Of a stretch of DNA of 64,000 nt, positions 1 to 14,100 are shown in pieces. The DNA is from Pomphorhynchus laevis (Eukaryota > Acanthocephala > Palaeacanthocephala > Echinorhynchida > Pomphorhynchidae), in the NCBI GenBank assembly GCA_012934845.2, contig WNNJ02000018.1, positions 1 to 64,000 of the forward strand, read 5' to 3'. Below the pieces are notes generated by a model. The model saw nothing but the letters and a program-made list of their open reading frames with translations, was not told the origin of the DNA and made no database searches. Made by a program: the position numbers and the translations under genes. Each line of letters starts with the position of its first letter. The first letter of the stretch is position 1.

Positions 1-154
1 TTATTTTAAATTAATAAAATTTTAAATAAAAAGTTTTAAATTAAAGTTTAAAGTTACATTTTGTTAAGATTAATTCAAAATATCTATTTGAGAGATACAA
101 TGAACCACTGACAAGGCCGTAACGCGGCGGAAGCTTTAGCAATAAATAACCAGC

Positions 155-436
155 TCAGCCTTTGATAATTAATTGCTTCATTCCATAGTGCTTATCTTTA
201 TGAATCCTTTTTGCTTCGAGTACCATAATATCAGTTTGATCTTTATGGAATGCTCGCTTATGTAATCCTTCATGTTCATCCTTCAAGTAAATATAACCGT
301 TTATAATGATAAAATTTTCGCTTTTCTTTTTCAACCGTTTTTTGATGTCTTTCGAAAGATACACTTGGCTCGTTTTTCCTTCTAAAAGTAATTTGATGTT
401 CTTATACTCTTGTTCATTCGCAATTACTGATACCAT
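155..436 (-). mobile_element. Integrase zinc-binding-like fragment (fossil)
   Basis: The minus strand encodes about 93 residues ending in a segment with the pattern IH-x3-HYGM, which resembles the N-terminal H2C2 zinc-binding region found in LTR-type and Ginger-type integrases. Only this short part is present and no catalytic DDE core is visible nearby. It looks like an old broken fragment. The assignment rests on a weak motif, so an unrelated coding remnant remains possible. Confidence 0.3.
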
Positions 437-485
437 AGGGGGATCTGTAAAAAAATTATATATTTATCAGATTATAATTTTATAT

Positions 486-600
486 AACCTTTATTATTTT
501 GTCATGGGTGCTTAGTTTAATGTCATGCTTTAAATCTCGAGTTTGACATTCACGGGTTCGATTCTTCAAGAGGAATATATTTCTATGAAAAATTACTCAC
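486..600 (+). mobile_element. tRNA-like SINE head or tRNA relic
   Basis: An A-box-like TAGTTTAATG is followed about 45 bp later by a good B-box, GGGTTCGATTC, the spacing of an internal RNA polymerase III promoter. No clean cloverleaf with a paired acceptor stem is visible, so this is more likely a SINE head or tRNA relic than a working tRNA gene. A short GC-rich tail (GGTGGCGC repeated) follows at about 625-665. Confidence 0.4.
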
Positions 601-860
601 CCGGTTAAAATCATAAAAATCCATAGGGTGGCGCATCTGGCATGGGTGGCGCGGTGGGCGCGCCACAATAAATAACCAACTCAGCCTTTGATAATTAATT
701 GCTTCATTGCAAAATTTATTGGAACGAATTAAATTTAATTAAATTCGATTTAAAAAATACACAATCAAACTTTCGTAAGCACGCCTCTGATGTTTATTTT
801 ATATCACTGATAGCATAAAAATAAATCAAACTTCGCAAATGACTTTATATAACAGCGCTT

Positions 861-1743
861 ATGTATCCATTAGTAATTATATATAATACTAATGGATAAT
901 TTTTATATTTATTTTGTTTATGTAAAATAAAACTCACATTTGACAATATATTTTTAATATTAAATTATTGATTAATTAACAATCAATTTTCTTAATATTT
1001 TAACTGAATAGTTCAACGAAAGTTTCTATTTAATTATCAAAATATACATCCTTCGAAATTAATTCTTTTGGCATAAATATTTTTCGGTTTCCGTAAATTT
1101 CTTTTTTATTTTCATTTGTATGAATGAAATTATTGCTTATTTTTAAAAACGTATTATATTTTTTATAATTTGCACAACAAATGTTAAAATTATTAATATT
1201 TATTTACTTTTTAATAAATAAAAATAAATAAATAAAAATAATAATGCTAAATCAATAATTTTTATAAATAAGAGAAAACATTTTTCAAAAAGTACGAGAT
1301 GTGAAAATTAACAGTGTTAAACTACATCCTTCGAGGTGATGCAATTTGTCAAGGTATGTTAGCAGCCTCTTTTAATAACCGCCTGACATGGAAAAATTAA
1401 CAGTGTAAAGCTATAATATAATATATTATATTAATTATATTATATTATAACATATTATATTATATTAATTATATTATATTATAATATTAATATAATAAAT
1501 ATTATATTTATAATGAATTATTATAAATACATCATCCTAATTACTAATCCTAATTACTAATGTATCCATTAGTAATTATATATTACTAATGGATAATTTT
1601 TATATTTATTTTATTTATGTAAAATAAAACTCACATTTGACAATATAATTTTAATATTAAATTATTGATTAATTAACAATCAATTTTCTTAATATTTTAA
1701 CTGAATAGTTCAACGAAAGTTTCTGTTTAATTATCAAAATAAG
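861..1743. repeat. Two direct copies of a 183-187-bp AT-rich segment
   Basis: About 861-1047 and 1561-1743 are near identical, both beginning TGTATCCATTAGTAATTA and sharing CTGAATAGTTCAACGAAAG close to the end. The intervening 500 bp is AT-rich with TATAT runs. Either a local duplication or two insertions of one short element; no coding capacity. Confidence 0.8.
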
Positions 1744-1805
1744 CTTAATCCATACGAAAAAAAATCACAAATTAATAATGAAATAGAATATGCTATACAT
1801 CCTTA

Positions 1806-1876
1806 AATATATGTTATATATAACATATATATGTTATATATAACATATATATGTTACATATGTTATATATATCTTA
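1806..1876. repeat. TATA-rich palindromic short tandem repeat
   Basis: Three or so copies of a 22-bp unit of the form ATATATGTTATATATAAC, each internally palindromic. Simple-sequence DNA; the rest of 1744-2219 is AT-rich and holds nothing else that can be named. Confidence 0.7.
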
Positions 1877-2219
1877 TATATTCTTACAAACGTTGTAGTA
1901 ATAAAATAATTTTGAAGTAAAATTTATCAAAAATATATACAAGTCTTAGTCTTTATATATTCTTAGTCTATAAGAATATGTCTACTAGTCTTAATAAGAA
2001 TATGCGCGTTTTATGAAAAAATTTCTTACTAAAGACGACAATATTTGTCAATGTAAAATTGTATTTTCCATTAGAATTAGAAAACTTTTATTCTCTACAT
2101 TGTTTGACCATATAAATTTTTTTATCATTTTTGAATTATGTATAATTCAAAAATAATATAATTCTTGAACGATTTGATTTAAGAGTTATACTATTAGAAT
2201 ATAATACTAATAGTCATCA

Positions 2220-2700
2220 ACGTCACGTAATCAGAGTGCTCGCCTTGACATTGAATGCTCAGGATTGAAAAATGACTGGTTCGAGCGGACGTTTCTAAAC
2301 GTCAACATAATTTCAATTTTTGCTCAATCAAGCATGATTCGATCTGTCTATCATAATTTCGAATACAATGAAAACAGAAAAATATCAAAATATGGCGAAC
2401 GCAGTAAAGCGTGGTGTATCCATCCCATAAATACACAACGGGAGGATTGGGAAAACAAGGCCTGCATCTTCTAAAGATTTTAGCTGGTGCCGTCTCAAAT
2501 CGTCACAACACAGATTATGCAGAAACATTCGTGTCAATCCTGAAAGTGTATCTCTTGAACTAGCTCGTGCGTCTTCAGCTTGCCTACGAGCTCCTCGGAC
2601 GAGTAGAGACACGTTCAAGAGGATACATCTCTCAACAGTTTCGAGTATTAGATGATTTCCAAGCGGAAAAGTGAAATTTGTTAGACTATTTAAAAACACA
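2220..2700. other. GC-richer island of unknown origin
   Basis: GC content rises clearly over its surroundings. A B-box-like GGTTCGAGC lies at about 2279. Short open frames exist on both strands but none shows a recognisable domain. The change in base composition and the neighbouring SINE suggest an inserted repeat, but no family can be named. Confidence 0.35.
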
Positions 2701-2762
2701 TTTCAAATATTCGTTTGTATATTAATACAGTATTTTCTTTAAAAATATAATATAATAATGAA

Positions 2763-2936
2763 GAGTGAACCCGCTTCATCATCGGGTGCCCATATGTCTG
2801 TCTACAACGCGACCTTGTGGCTTTCACGTGGGTTTATAGAGAAGTCAAGACAGAGTGCATGCTCTAGATTTGAACCCCGTACATAGAGTTTGCAATAAAC
2901 ACAAATCCACCATTCGGCCACGGTGGCCCTTGGCCG
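2763..2936 (-). mobile_element. tRNA-derived SINE
   Basis: Read on the minus strand, this starts with a tRNA-like head: an A-box-like TGGCCGAATGG and, about 45 bp on, a B-box GGGGTTCAAATC. The order and spacing match a polymerase III internal promoter, and the head resembles a serine/leucine-class tRNA. A non-tRNA body follows to about 2763. It is GC-richer than its flanks, as expected of an insertion. A true tRNA gene is unlikely because the arms do not close well. Confidence 0.6.
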
Positions 2937-2940
2937 AATT

Positions 2941-3784
2941 TCTGTTATATTTAATAGAATAGTACATTACTGAATATTCTATTAATGAATATTCTATTAA
3001 TGAATCAATAGAATAATAATATAATCATTATTAAATCAAATGTATATTTTCAGGAATCGTGACATTATAAAATATTCGTTTGGGGGAATATCGTCATCGT
3101 TCTCTAATTATTTTCTTGCTTATATCTCTTTTTATAATTCAAAATATGTCGTAACTTACTCATTTACAAGTAGAAAGTATCCTATTAGTCATGTGGAATT
3201 GTCATTCCACTTTGACTTTGGAAAATTCAAGTTTTATAGCACATTCTTTGCTTGCTATTTAAAAAAGGTAAACTATATTGAAATTCGTTGTAAATTTTGC
3301 ATGCAACATTCAAAGACAGCAGTGGGAGGTATTTGAATCGTGTAACGCATAATTGCATAACATCATTCATACACTATCAAGTGAAAAATCAAATTGTTTT
3401 GTTGAATCAGCGAATTACTAGAATTTTAATGTCTCTTCTCATGTGTGCATAGATAGAGTGTAAATAGTTGAGAAGTTGAAATAGAAAGGTAGAGGAGAAA
3501 CAGAGACGATAGAATACTACACGATTTCACAATGTCAATGTGTCTTTTGTAAAACTGCAATTATTACTATCTCTATTAACTCAATTAAGAAACTACCAAT
3601 TTCTTCGTAGATAGACAAGTATCTCAACTGATACCTAGACGTTTTGTAAGTGTTCACTGTCGTTTCAACGCATTCAATGGTGTGAGTAAGTTGAACCACC
3701 TCCAAAACAAAGTTTTTTTTTATTGTTGTTATAATGTAATTATTTATTACAATGCAATTTTATCAGTTTGCAAATTCATTTGGT
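2941..3784. other. Intergenic, nothing recognised
   Basis: AT-rich intergenic DNA. A 98-codon open frame on the plus strand (3040-3336) has no recognisable domain and no supporting splice context, so it is not called as a gene. Confidence 0.5.
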
Positions 3785-4062
3785 CATTTAATCATCCAAG
3801 TGGAATTGTATCAGTACAAATCCACTAAATCAGAAGGGCCATTTAACCATCCAAGTGGGTTTGCATCAGTACAAATCCATTAAATCAGAAGGGCCAGTTA
3901 ACCATCCATGTGGGTTTGCATCAGTATAAATCCACTAAATCAGAAGGGCCAGTTAACCATCCATGTGGGATTGCATCAGTACAAATCCACTAAATCAGCA
4001 GGGCCATTTAACTATCCAAGTGGGTTTGCATCAGTACAAATCCACTAAATCAGAAGGACTAT
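3785..4062. repeat. 55-bp tandem repeat, five copies
   Basis: Five consecutive units start at about 3793, 3848, 3903, 3958 and 4013, a period of 55 bp. Each carries CATCC(A/T)(A/T)GTGG and ACAAATCCACTAAATCAG. Units differ at a few sites. Two weakly related longer blocks sharing AACCTGCG and AAACTAATAG follow at about 4066-4180. Confidence 0.9.
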
Positions 4063-7000
4063 TTAACCTGCGTTTTTGAATGACTCTTATAATACCAAAC
4101 TAATAGCAAAATATTTATTAACCTGCGGTTTTGGATGTTTCCTATAGAACAAAACTAATAGAAAAATGTATATACAATAAATAATAACATTAGCTTAAAA
4201 TAAATAAAAGTGTTGCGAGAATCCGGTTCAGCGAGAAAACTCTAGTATAAAGAGCTTCACTGCAATGCTATCATGACAAATTCTGTGCCATTTGCATACC
4301 ACGTCTATACATATCGTACGTTTTATTATCTCCCAAAAATAGTCTTGACGTCATCGATTACTATGTAAGATTAAATAGGCATTGATCATTTGAATATTCG
4401 TTTTCTTTTTATTTTAATTTGTTAGGTTTACTTATGTAGCCCAAACCGAAATGCACAGTTCCAAAATAAGGGACAATTATATTGTCAAAATTTACAAGGG
4501 ACAAAATGTTTAGGAACGTTGAAATAGTGGACTTTGAAATAATTTGTTTGGTCGTGAAGGACCTTTCACTATAAAATAGAATTTCTATAAAAAACAATCA
4601 AACTGTATTTGATTATAGGCAAAAGGCTATAGAACTCAAACCAGCAAAGCATTTACAAATAAGGATGATATAACCCGTATTTTTCAACGGATCTTCATAT
4701 AAAATCACGATTTAATGAAAACGCTTAGCGAGGAATTGTGTTATCAGTTCACTTATTTTGTTGACAAATTTTCATATTCTCCTTCTCGTTAAGCTTGTTT
4801 ATTTAATCGTACCTACATTCATTTGATAAAAATCAATTTTATAATGTCTGAAATTAGATTGTTCATCGTGTGTTAACGAACACTTTACGGATTTAAACTA
4901 AGAAAAGAGGTGAATAATTTGAATTCTTCTCTATGTAAGCAAAGCGAACAATTTAAAGAACTAATTATCATTTGCAATGAAATAAAATATCACATCAAAA
5001 AACAAAATAATAAATATGCAATTATTTTTAGTTAATTCCATATCTCAATTTGATAAGGATCATATGAAATTTGTGGATTGTGAATGTTTCTAATCATTTT
5101 CGATGTTTCTATTTCAAAATATAGAAGCAAACAATAAATTATTAGTAAATGTGTCATGCAGAATATTTAGTAAGATTTAACAAATTTCAGTGTAAATATT
5201 TCACATTAGATAAACTTGAATATAAAAATTACAGATCAATACACTTCCCCAGGGTTGCAAACACACTGCCACTAATGAAACAAGATATTGTAAGAGGCTA
5301 TTTTAATTTTAAGGATGAAAATTGGGAAAGGGATGATGAGGGAAAATAATAGAAGGGGAAGTTGAAAGAGGCGTAAATGAAAAGGTAAAAGGATTAATGG
5401 TGTTATTTGTATTAGTATTTTTATTTGAATTTATGACTAATTAATAAACCGCATGATAAACATATAACTCCTTTTAGACATCATAAAAATTATGTTAAAA
5501 ATAAAAACTGAATTCATTCTAAAATAAATAAAATTCCTTTTACATTTCCCCTTCTCTCTTTTTCCTCTTTACACTTCTCCTGTGTATATTTTCCTGTATA
5601 CTATCATTTTTTAGCGATCATATGATAACGATCATATGATCGTTTTCTCTCCTTGAAATTTAAACACGCCTAACAACACAATTCCCATATGAAAAGTGTT
5701 ATGATCCAAAATTGTTAGTTTTAACTCAATTATATTTACTAATAGCATTGCGCAATTGTCTATATTCATTTTTAAAAGTTCCGAAATATTCTAGATTATC
5801 GGAGATAATCTAGAATACCATAGGATAATTAAATAATTTTTAATTAGTATTAAATAATTAATTAATTAATTATTCATATAATTTAATATTATAATTATTT
5901 AATTAATCATATATTATTTATAAAATTATATACATAGGAAACTGTAAACTCAAAGGAAAATCTTTTGAATTTCGAAAATAAAATTTATATTCATTCAAAA
6001 TTTAGGTGTAAAATTATAAAAGGAGATATGTGTCAATACATATTTTGAATATTATTTTTAGTGATTATTATACAGCATAATTATTAAATGATGCTGTATA
6101 ACAATTAGTTTACATAATTTATCCGGATAAATCTACCCAAATATGAGCTTGTGTAGAAGCCATCAAATATTGACGTTTTGTAATTAAATAATCGAACACA
6201 GTCATAAATAGAATATGACGATTAGACATTTCTACTATCAGAACTAGTTTAAGTATAACTCCATAAAAACTAACTATAAAATAAAACTCTTTATTTTTTA
6301 TAATTTGAAATAAAAGCGAATTTAATTTATATAATTCGAATTTATTATTTCTAGCATTGATTGTTGAACATTTATTTTATATTCATTGTATCGTGTAGTC
6401 TTTAGATGTGTTTATTTCTACAGCTTTTGTAAGTCTCCCAATAGAAACTTTAGCTGGAGCATCAAGTAAGTTCACAAGTTTTGTGATTTTTATTATAAAC
6501 GCTTGCTTTATCAAATTTACAAACTACGTTTACAAATAAAAAAAATTTATTTGAATTTTAAAATACTGGTTGGTTAGGAAGTTAGCAAAAGTGAATACTT
6601 GATATTGTAATAAACACCTCATTTCTGACAATGGCATTTCTGACAATTGGCATTTTATCAATGCCAATTTTTAAACTTATTTATATTGGGTGACAGTTGT
6701 TTTATTTTTTAAGTTTTGTGAAAGGAACAAAAAAGTAAGTTTCCAGTATAATAGATTAATTATAACTTTCAAATGCTAATTAATTGTGAGTAATAACTGT
6801 AATTATTGTGAACATTTTGATAATTGTATTTACGCAGTGATAAAAATGCACTTTATGAAGACAAATATTTTATAATTAATATATTTTCATACTTCGTATC
6901 TTCATACAAAGTAATATATAATTTGTATATTATAAATATATAAAATATATAAATATTTATATATTGCTATATAATTTAAAATTTATCTTGTATAATTATA

Positions 7001-8161
7001 ATTTTATTATATTTATATAATAATAGAATTGTGTCTTCTAACAAATATTTAGATTATAAGTTGAAAGATAAAATAATTAAATCGGTAAAATTAAATTCTA
7101 GCGATACTAATTGACAATATAGCATGTTAGAATAGAAGTGGATTAAGAAATGTATTGAAATACCAATTATCCGTGATCAAGACGGTATTTCTAAATTATA
7201 TTAAAATTTTCAAAGGCAAGTTTTATGTTGCCGGAAACATAAAACTTTATTGAATAAAAATTAAACATATAATTTTTTCCATTTTTGTATTTAAAAATAA
7301 AGTAAAATGTGGTTTGCTTACATTTGCTTACAAAGTATCATTTTTATTTTTTTGACATTCGATTAATTTTATTTTTCTGTTAAAATCTGACAAATTTATA
7401 CGAAATTTTCAAAAACAATATATTTGTATAAGGTGGTAATCCTAAGATAACCTTAGATCGTGTTTTCACCTTCAAACCTGTCGAAAACATTAATTTTTGA
7501 AACAATAAGCATCCAAGAATTGCTGCAAACAGGTTTTAATTTCTATCTTTGTATAGCTAGTTAAATAAGGATGTTTAACTTATTACTTCTTTAGTTTTGT
7601 ATATTGTTTGTTTAACGTTTGTATTATAAATAGTTAATGTATTATATGCATTAGATATTTATTGATAACAGAAAATTAAATGAATAGATTGTAAGCGATG
7701 ACAGCTTTTCACGTGCATATAGTGAATATAATCTTGTTATATTTAAGATACGTGTATGAAGCAATGTGTGACATAAATTAAGCTTTTCTAAACAATTATA
7801 TATTGTTAACTTATAAATTCTCTAAATTCACAATTATAAATGTCAAACATCCAAGTTTAAAGCTATTTTGTTCTAGTAAACTTATATTTTATATGAAGTA
7901 TGTAATAAAATCATATTTCATTGATCATAATATCAGAATATTTTAGTTTTATTTTTTGCAAAATTACCTTTGTGTATGTGAAATAATTTACTACGACGCA
8001 CATTCATTTTTCAACGAAAATCTATTTTATCAGTAAAAAAATATTTTATTCAGAGATAAAAAATCTTTCATTTTACTCTTTAATATTACTTAATTCTATT
8101 ATTTAGAATTAGAATTTTATTATATTAATCTGAATTGTTTACAATATAAGAAGAATTTAAT
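4063..8161. other. Intergenic DNA upstream of the PDZ gene
   Basis: About 4 kb of AT-rich sequence with no supported gene. Small open frames at 4409-4597 (minus) and 5149-5349 (plus) lack domains and splice support. The core promoter of the downstream gene must lie near its 3' end, but no element can be picked out in DNA this AT-rich. Confidence 0.5.
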
Positions 8162-8197
8162 ATGGCGCAAATCTCTGAGTATGGTCATAATTCAGAA
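8162..8197 (+). CDS. PDZ gene exon 1 (start)
   Basis: ATG followed by 12 codons (MAQISEYGHNSE) and a strong GTAAGT donor. It joins in phase 0 to exon 2. This start was chosen because it is the only ATG that splices cleanly in frame to PDZ1; a longer 5' UTR exon cannot be excluded. Confidence 0.7.
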
Positions 8198-11100
8198 GTA
8201 AGTTTATATTTCTGCGGTCGATAGTGCATATTTATTTAACTTTAATTTAATCGTTCTTGTTGCATTAATGGCTATTCGGATGTTCAGATAAATGATAAAT
8301 ATCTGAATATTCGCTGTCATAAATTGTATGTAACGTTTAAATAACATTTAAGAGCTAACTTATCATGAACTCTATAATGGAACATAAATATTAGTCAATT
8401 AAAATTTTATATAATATTATTATTTAACTAATTTTATTTAATAGAATTTAATAGAATCATTTAATCGCGCGTTTCTATTGCCTCACGTTTGTTTTTAAAC
8501 ACGTTAGCAATAATTATTTTTTAATCATAATTATTTTATTTATTTTAATAATTAATTATTAATATTTCATTTTTATTTGTTATTATAAATAATTTGGATT
8601 ATTTTTATAAATTTTCTGTCTACTACAGAAATGCTTGTATTATCATATAACTTATTCATAATCTCTGGCGAGGTTGCATTTTATTTAAGATTTAAAATTT
8701 AAAACACCGTTGAATCAAAATTGTAATAAAGCTGAATATCTTTAATAAATAATAAAGTTTCAATTAGTCGAATAACTGACAATAAAGTTGCGCCATTATG
8801 ATTATTATGATATTAATTAATTTAAATTAATTAATGTTAATTGATTGATATTAATTAATTATTTATTAATATTTATTAATATTAATAAATTAATATTAAT
8901 TTATTAAAAAATCATTATTATGAACAATAATTATTAATCAATAAACATGGAAAAGATTTTGCAGAAGATCTTTATTGAACAAATTTTTTTACAACAAAAA
9001 AATTATTATTAATATTAAAATCAATATTAATAATTAATAATTTATTAATTCTAATTTGAAAAGGATATAAACGATCGAAATCTTGTTTAAAAAATAAAAC
9101 CGTATTTTCCTTGAGTCAATAATAATTTTCTAGCAATATGAATATTAATTTATTAACTATTATTTTTTTAATTATATTTGATTGCATCTGTGAGCTGAAA
9201 TTTTTCCGATTGTGGCACGATATTATCCTCACATGTATTGACATTATTTTTGATACAGCAGGACGCTACTAATCAGCAGGACGCTACTGATACAGCAGGA
9301 CGCTACTGCTGTATCAATTTTTTTTTACTTAAATTTCTTTTAAGAAAGAAATTTACATTTTAGAAAATTCATGTACTAAGCCCTTGTTCGTAAATTAGAG
9401 TCATATTTATAATTAGAGTCATAAAACACATAAAGCGGGGTCAATTTATGCATTACCAATTCAGTTATGATGTCACCAAAACACAATTTATAGTCAAAAC
9501 TTCAAGATATTCCAAATCGATGATTCTATTAATAGCATTATACACGTTATAAATTTAATACCTTAAATAACTTAAATTTAATAGATAAATTTAATAGCTT
9601 AAACTTTATACCGTTTTTCAGCGATTTCAAACACCATCCGGGGTCGATCTGCGATTATGTATAGTTAGAAACTGGAGTGACTATCCTGGTTTAGGACTTC
9701 ATTTAAGTCGAACAACAAATAATGTCGGAATTATTGTTAGCGAAGTCGAACAGTCTTCGCCTGCTTCGGCATGTGGGATAATGGCTGGAGATCGAATTAT
9801 TGAAATTAACAGAATCCATGTGGAAAACTCAGCATTTATGAAAATTTTACAAATACTTAAGGATGAGCTTAAATCAGATGAAATAGAATTTCTAGTAACT
9901 TCTTCTGTGAATTTGATAGGAGCAAATTATAATAGAGCAAGCATCGTTCGTCAAGAAACGCCTCGCTCAAGCACATCTAAGACAATTAATTCTGGATCTA
10001 GCGATGCGATGATGATAGCTTCTCTTGTCGGAAAGAGTACAGGTAAATAAAAATTAAATTCATTGTAACATTAAATTATAAATTATATCATAAAATTATA
10101 TTTAAATCGTTTATTAAATTAATAAATGATTAATTAATAATTTATAAGCATTTTAATCATTGAAATGATTAAAATGATAGTTAAATGATAGTTAAACGCT
10201 AAATGATAGTTAATCATTTAGCCAAGGATAAAATTCGCATGTTGAATGTTTAAAGATAATACCAAGTTGATTAATGAAAAACGAAGGTTTTATTCAGGCA
10301 AATTGATTCAGGGGAAATAGTTAATTGAAAAAACTAATCGGTTTAGTTTAAACTAAAAGTTAGTTTACTAAAACTAAACTAAATCTTTCTTAATTTAAAT
10401 ATTATTTTTGTTATAACCGAAAATAATATTAATAATATTAAATATTAATATTATTAAATTTATTATTAATAATATTATTATTAAATTCATATTAATATTA
10501 TAATATATAATATTCCTAAAAATTAGGAACTTTCAACTTATTGAAAGATAAGTTGAAAGTTAACTTATATATAAGATAATATATAAGATTATATATTCAT
10601 TAATATCATTAATATAAGATTATATATAATCTTATATATTATATATAATCTTGTATATTATCTTATATAATATTCATGCCCAGAACTCAGGGGAAATAAA
10701 TTTTATTCAAACGAGCTTTATTTCAGTGACTAATGTCACCATCATCATGAGTATGAATAAAATATTATCTTGAAAAATATTTTAAAATATTACAAAAATA
10801 TAAAATTTATTTCTTCGTGGGTTGGAAAAATAATATTTCTTCAAGTATTCCAATTAAAATTGGGCTGTGATATTATCCACTTATCAGGTAGCAATAAAAT
10901 CAAATTATAATTTAATTAATTAATAAAATATTAATTAATATTTTAATATTAATTAATATAATTAATTAATATAATTAATTTAATTAATCTTATAATTTTA
11001 ATTTATTTAATTTCATGATAAATGGGTAAAATTAGTGAAGTGGAGAATAAAGTTAGTTGCATAATTCATAAATGGTGTAACTAATATTTAAAAAAAGGAA

Positions 11101-14100
11101 AATGGAAGAGCAATTATTATCTGTTAGGCGATTATAATGTCGACAATTATAATCGGTTTTTAAATATCTAGTGTGTGATACTCATTTTATCATAAATTAA
11201 ACTTGAATTTTAAGTTAACTTGAACTCGACCTAACAAACATCAAATTCAATCAGAGAAAATACATCATAAGCATGTGTTAGGCCCAGTTGCTACGTTAGG
11301 TCGAGATATAGGGGCCGAAACCTGATAGCATAGCAGTTCCTTCAAATGACCTCTAATCGTTATTGTGATACATCGTCAATTATTTATTATTCATAAAAGA
11401 ATGACTTTTATTTTAAATTTAAATTTTTTATTTTAACTTGATATAAATTATATTAAATCTTATATAACAATTATTTATTATTTATAATTATTTATTTGAA
11501 ATTTATTTAGCATTATTTTTAATTTGTACTTGGTATTTAAACTACACCTTGGTATTTATACTATATTAAACTAGGTTACTTTGAAAATATCGTCAAACAG
11601 AAAATAGTAAAATATATAAATCAACACAATAATATTAAAAATAAATTTAAAATTATGTGCGGAAAATGTTTATGGATAAATAATAAATAAAATGATAAGA
11701 ATTAATTTATTTATTAGTTATTTATTTTATTATAAATAATAAGATTTAGTCATATACACTATATAATCAAATATAATCAATAAAAGACATTTATGACAAG
11801 CACATTTTATGTGATTTACAGTTAAATCACATGAAACCTTAAATGAGGACTTTAGGAATCTTTATTTGTACTATCTGTACTCATCAGTACGAGTACTGAC
11901 GAGTTGCAAATCGGTTTTATGGCAGTCGCAAATTAACGTTCATATAATAGAGCATATTTTACATGGTCATCGAGCTACATCATTATGTCATCAAGTATCA
12001 TCAAATATCATCAATAATTATAATTATTTAATTTTTTTAATTTAATTATTAAAATTTTATTTAGCGTTTATTTTAATTTATAAATAATATATAATACGTA
12101 GACTAAGTTAGCTGATCTGATTTAAGCTGAAATCTATTTGGCACTACGTGGAAATAGTCTTCCAGCTTGTATAATATAAATATTTTTTATTTGTTATCAA
12201 TTATCTATTAATTACAAACAAGCCATATTTTACTCACTACAGTCAACATTCAGGCATAAAAACATATTTTGTAAAAAGAACTTTTTGAATTAACTGAATG
12301 CTGAATTAACATTTTATGCCACAATTTAATCTTTTACTAACTTTAAGTAAATAATTTGATTTAAATCATTTTAAAAAGTTAAGCATTAAAACTTAATTAA
12401 AATTTTATAATTTTTAATAAAAAATATGTATAGTCTGTTAAAGTCATTTATTTGTATACTACGTACAAATTGTTTTATAAAAATGTTATGGTATTTACAT
12501 AAATTTACATAATATTTATATAGATAAATTTATATATTGAATATATTTTTATTGTATTATTTTTATATCTTTAATATTGAAAAAAAATTATTATTAGACA
12601 ACTTTTATAGTCATGACCATATATAAATGTCATGACTATATGTCATTATGTAGACAAATGTTCAATAAAAAATACACAAAATAATAAAATTACAATTAAA
12701 AGTGTATTTTCAAAATATATGGATATATATTGTTAAAATAATAATAAAATAATGTTTTCGCATTACAAACATCCTCATTCTAGTATCAGCCTATTAAATT
12801 AGCTATGTAAGTGATAAAATCTCACATGAAATCAAGAATTCATAACTCTCTTGTGTATCATAAATCTCTGAAATAGCGGTGTATTGTCAAAATACCTTAT
12901 TCTCTATCGTTACAATATTACGTGGCACGAAACTAAATGAACCAAACTAGCCAAGTAGATTACAATGTGTTGATAAGGCCCAAGTAAAAAGTATAACGTA
13001 ATCTTAAAAAGTTATTTCGCGAATTCTTCGTATTTTATTAATAAATTAAAATGTTTAATTCTCGATATTTATAAGTATCGAGAATTATAATCAGTTCTAT
13101 TGAATAACTTCGAAACCATTTTGCCATACACTTTGCTATAAAATTAATGCTTAAGCTAATGTTGATGCCTTAGCTAAATTTAAAAGGCTCTGCTGCAAAC
13201 GCTCTTTTCCAACTTTTAGGCTTATTTTAATGAATACAATTATTTTTTATATTTAGATAAATTCGTCATTAATGAACAAATATTTAAATACAGAAAATTA
13301 TTGATTATTAATTATAAGAAATTAATAATTTATTTTTAGTTGAAACTGAAATAAAAAACGTTTTATAAATATAAATGTTAATTATTATATCTACTAATAA
13401 TCTAAAACTTTTATTTTAGTATTTTTAATTTTTCTAATTATGCAAACTTCTTTTATTGAAAATGTTCTCGGCTAGGGATCGAAACATTGAAGAAATCTTC
13501 AATTTATTTTTGCTGGGAAAGGCTTTTCGATTTAATATTAATATTATTTTTTGAAATAATTAATAATAAATTATACTTATTAATCACAATTTATTTGTTG
13601 ATTTATTTATTTATTCGCCAGAAATTATTTAATTCTCTGTTACACTAACAGCGTGAAATACATTCGTTGTTTTGCCAAAAACATTTTTTGGAGATTATTC
13701 ATTTTTTGGATATTATTAGTATAACAATGTGATCGTTCTAAATTTAATAAATAAATTTAACTTAATAAAAATATAAACAATTTAATTTGTTTATAATAAA
13801 TTTAACCAAATTCGTCTTTCCTTAAAATGATCCAGACAAAATGAAAATCTAGAAATTAAAAACGAAAAAGACTAAAATAGAAAAACTCAAATTTGTATTG
13901 TTAAAATGCTTATAAATCTTAATTATTATAATTATTATTAATTATTAATAATTTTTACAAAAACAATTATTTGTATTTTTTCAAGCATCAACGATGCTTG
14001 AAATTTTTATATTTTTATGTTTGAAAAAATATATATTAAAATTTAATATAATGCATTTTTTAGCATTACATGCATGCAAGACAAATTGTTGGTATCCAAT

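Larger units (their letters stand above)
141..712. repeat. Direct 42-bp blocks bracketing a fossil fragment
   Basis: A block of about 42 bp beginning AATAAATAACC occurs at about 141-183 and again at about 668-710 with a single obvious difference. Between them lie an integrase-like fragment and a tRNA-like piece. The blocks may be flanks of one insertion or a local duplication; no element boundary is certain. Confidence 0.6.

Noticed and set aside
2763-2936. Functional tRNA gene
   Set aside because: A and B boxes are present but the arms do not pair into a full cloverleaf, and a long unrelated body follows, as in SINEs.
10430-10680. TA-rich dyads as a replication origin
   Set aside because: Such dyads are common throughout this AT-rich sequence and nothing specific to an origin can be seen.
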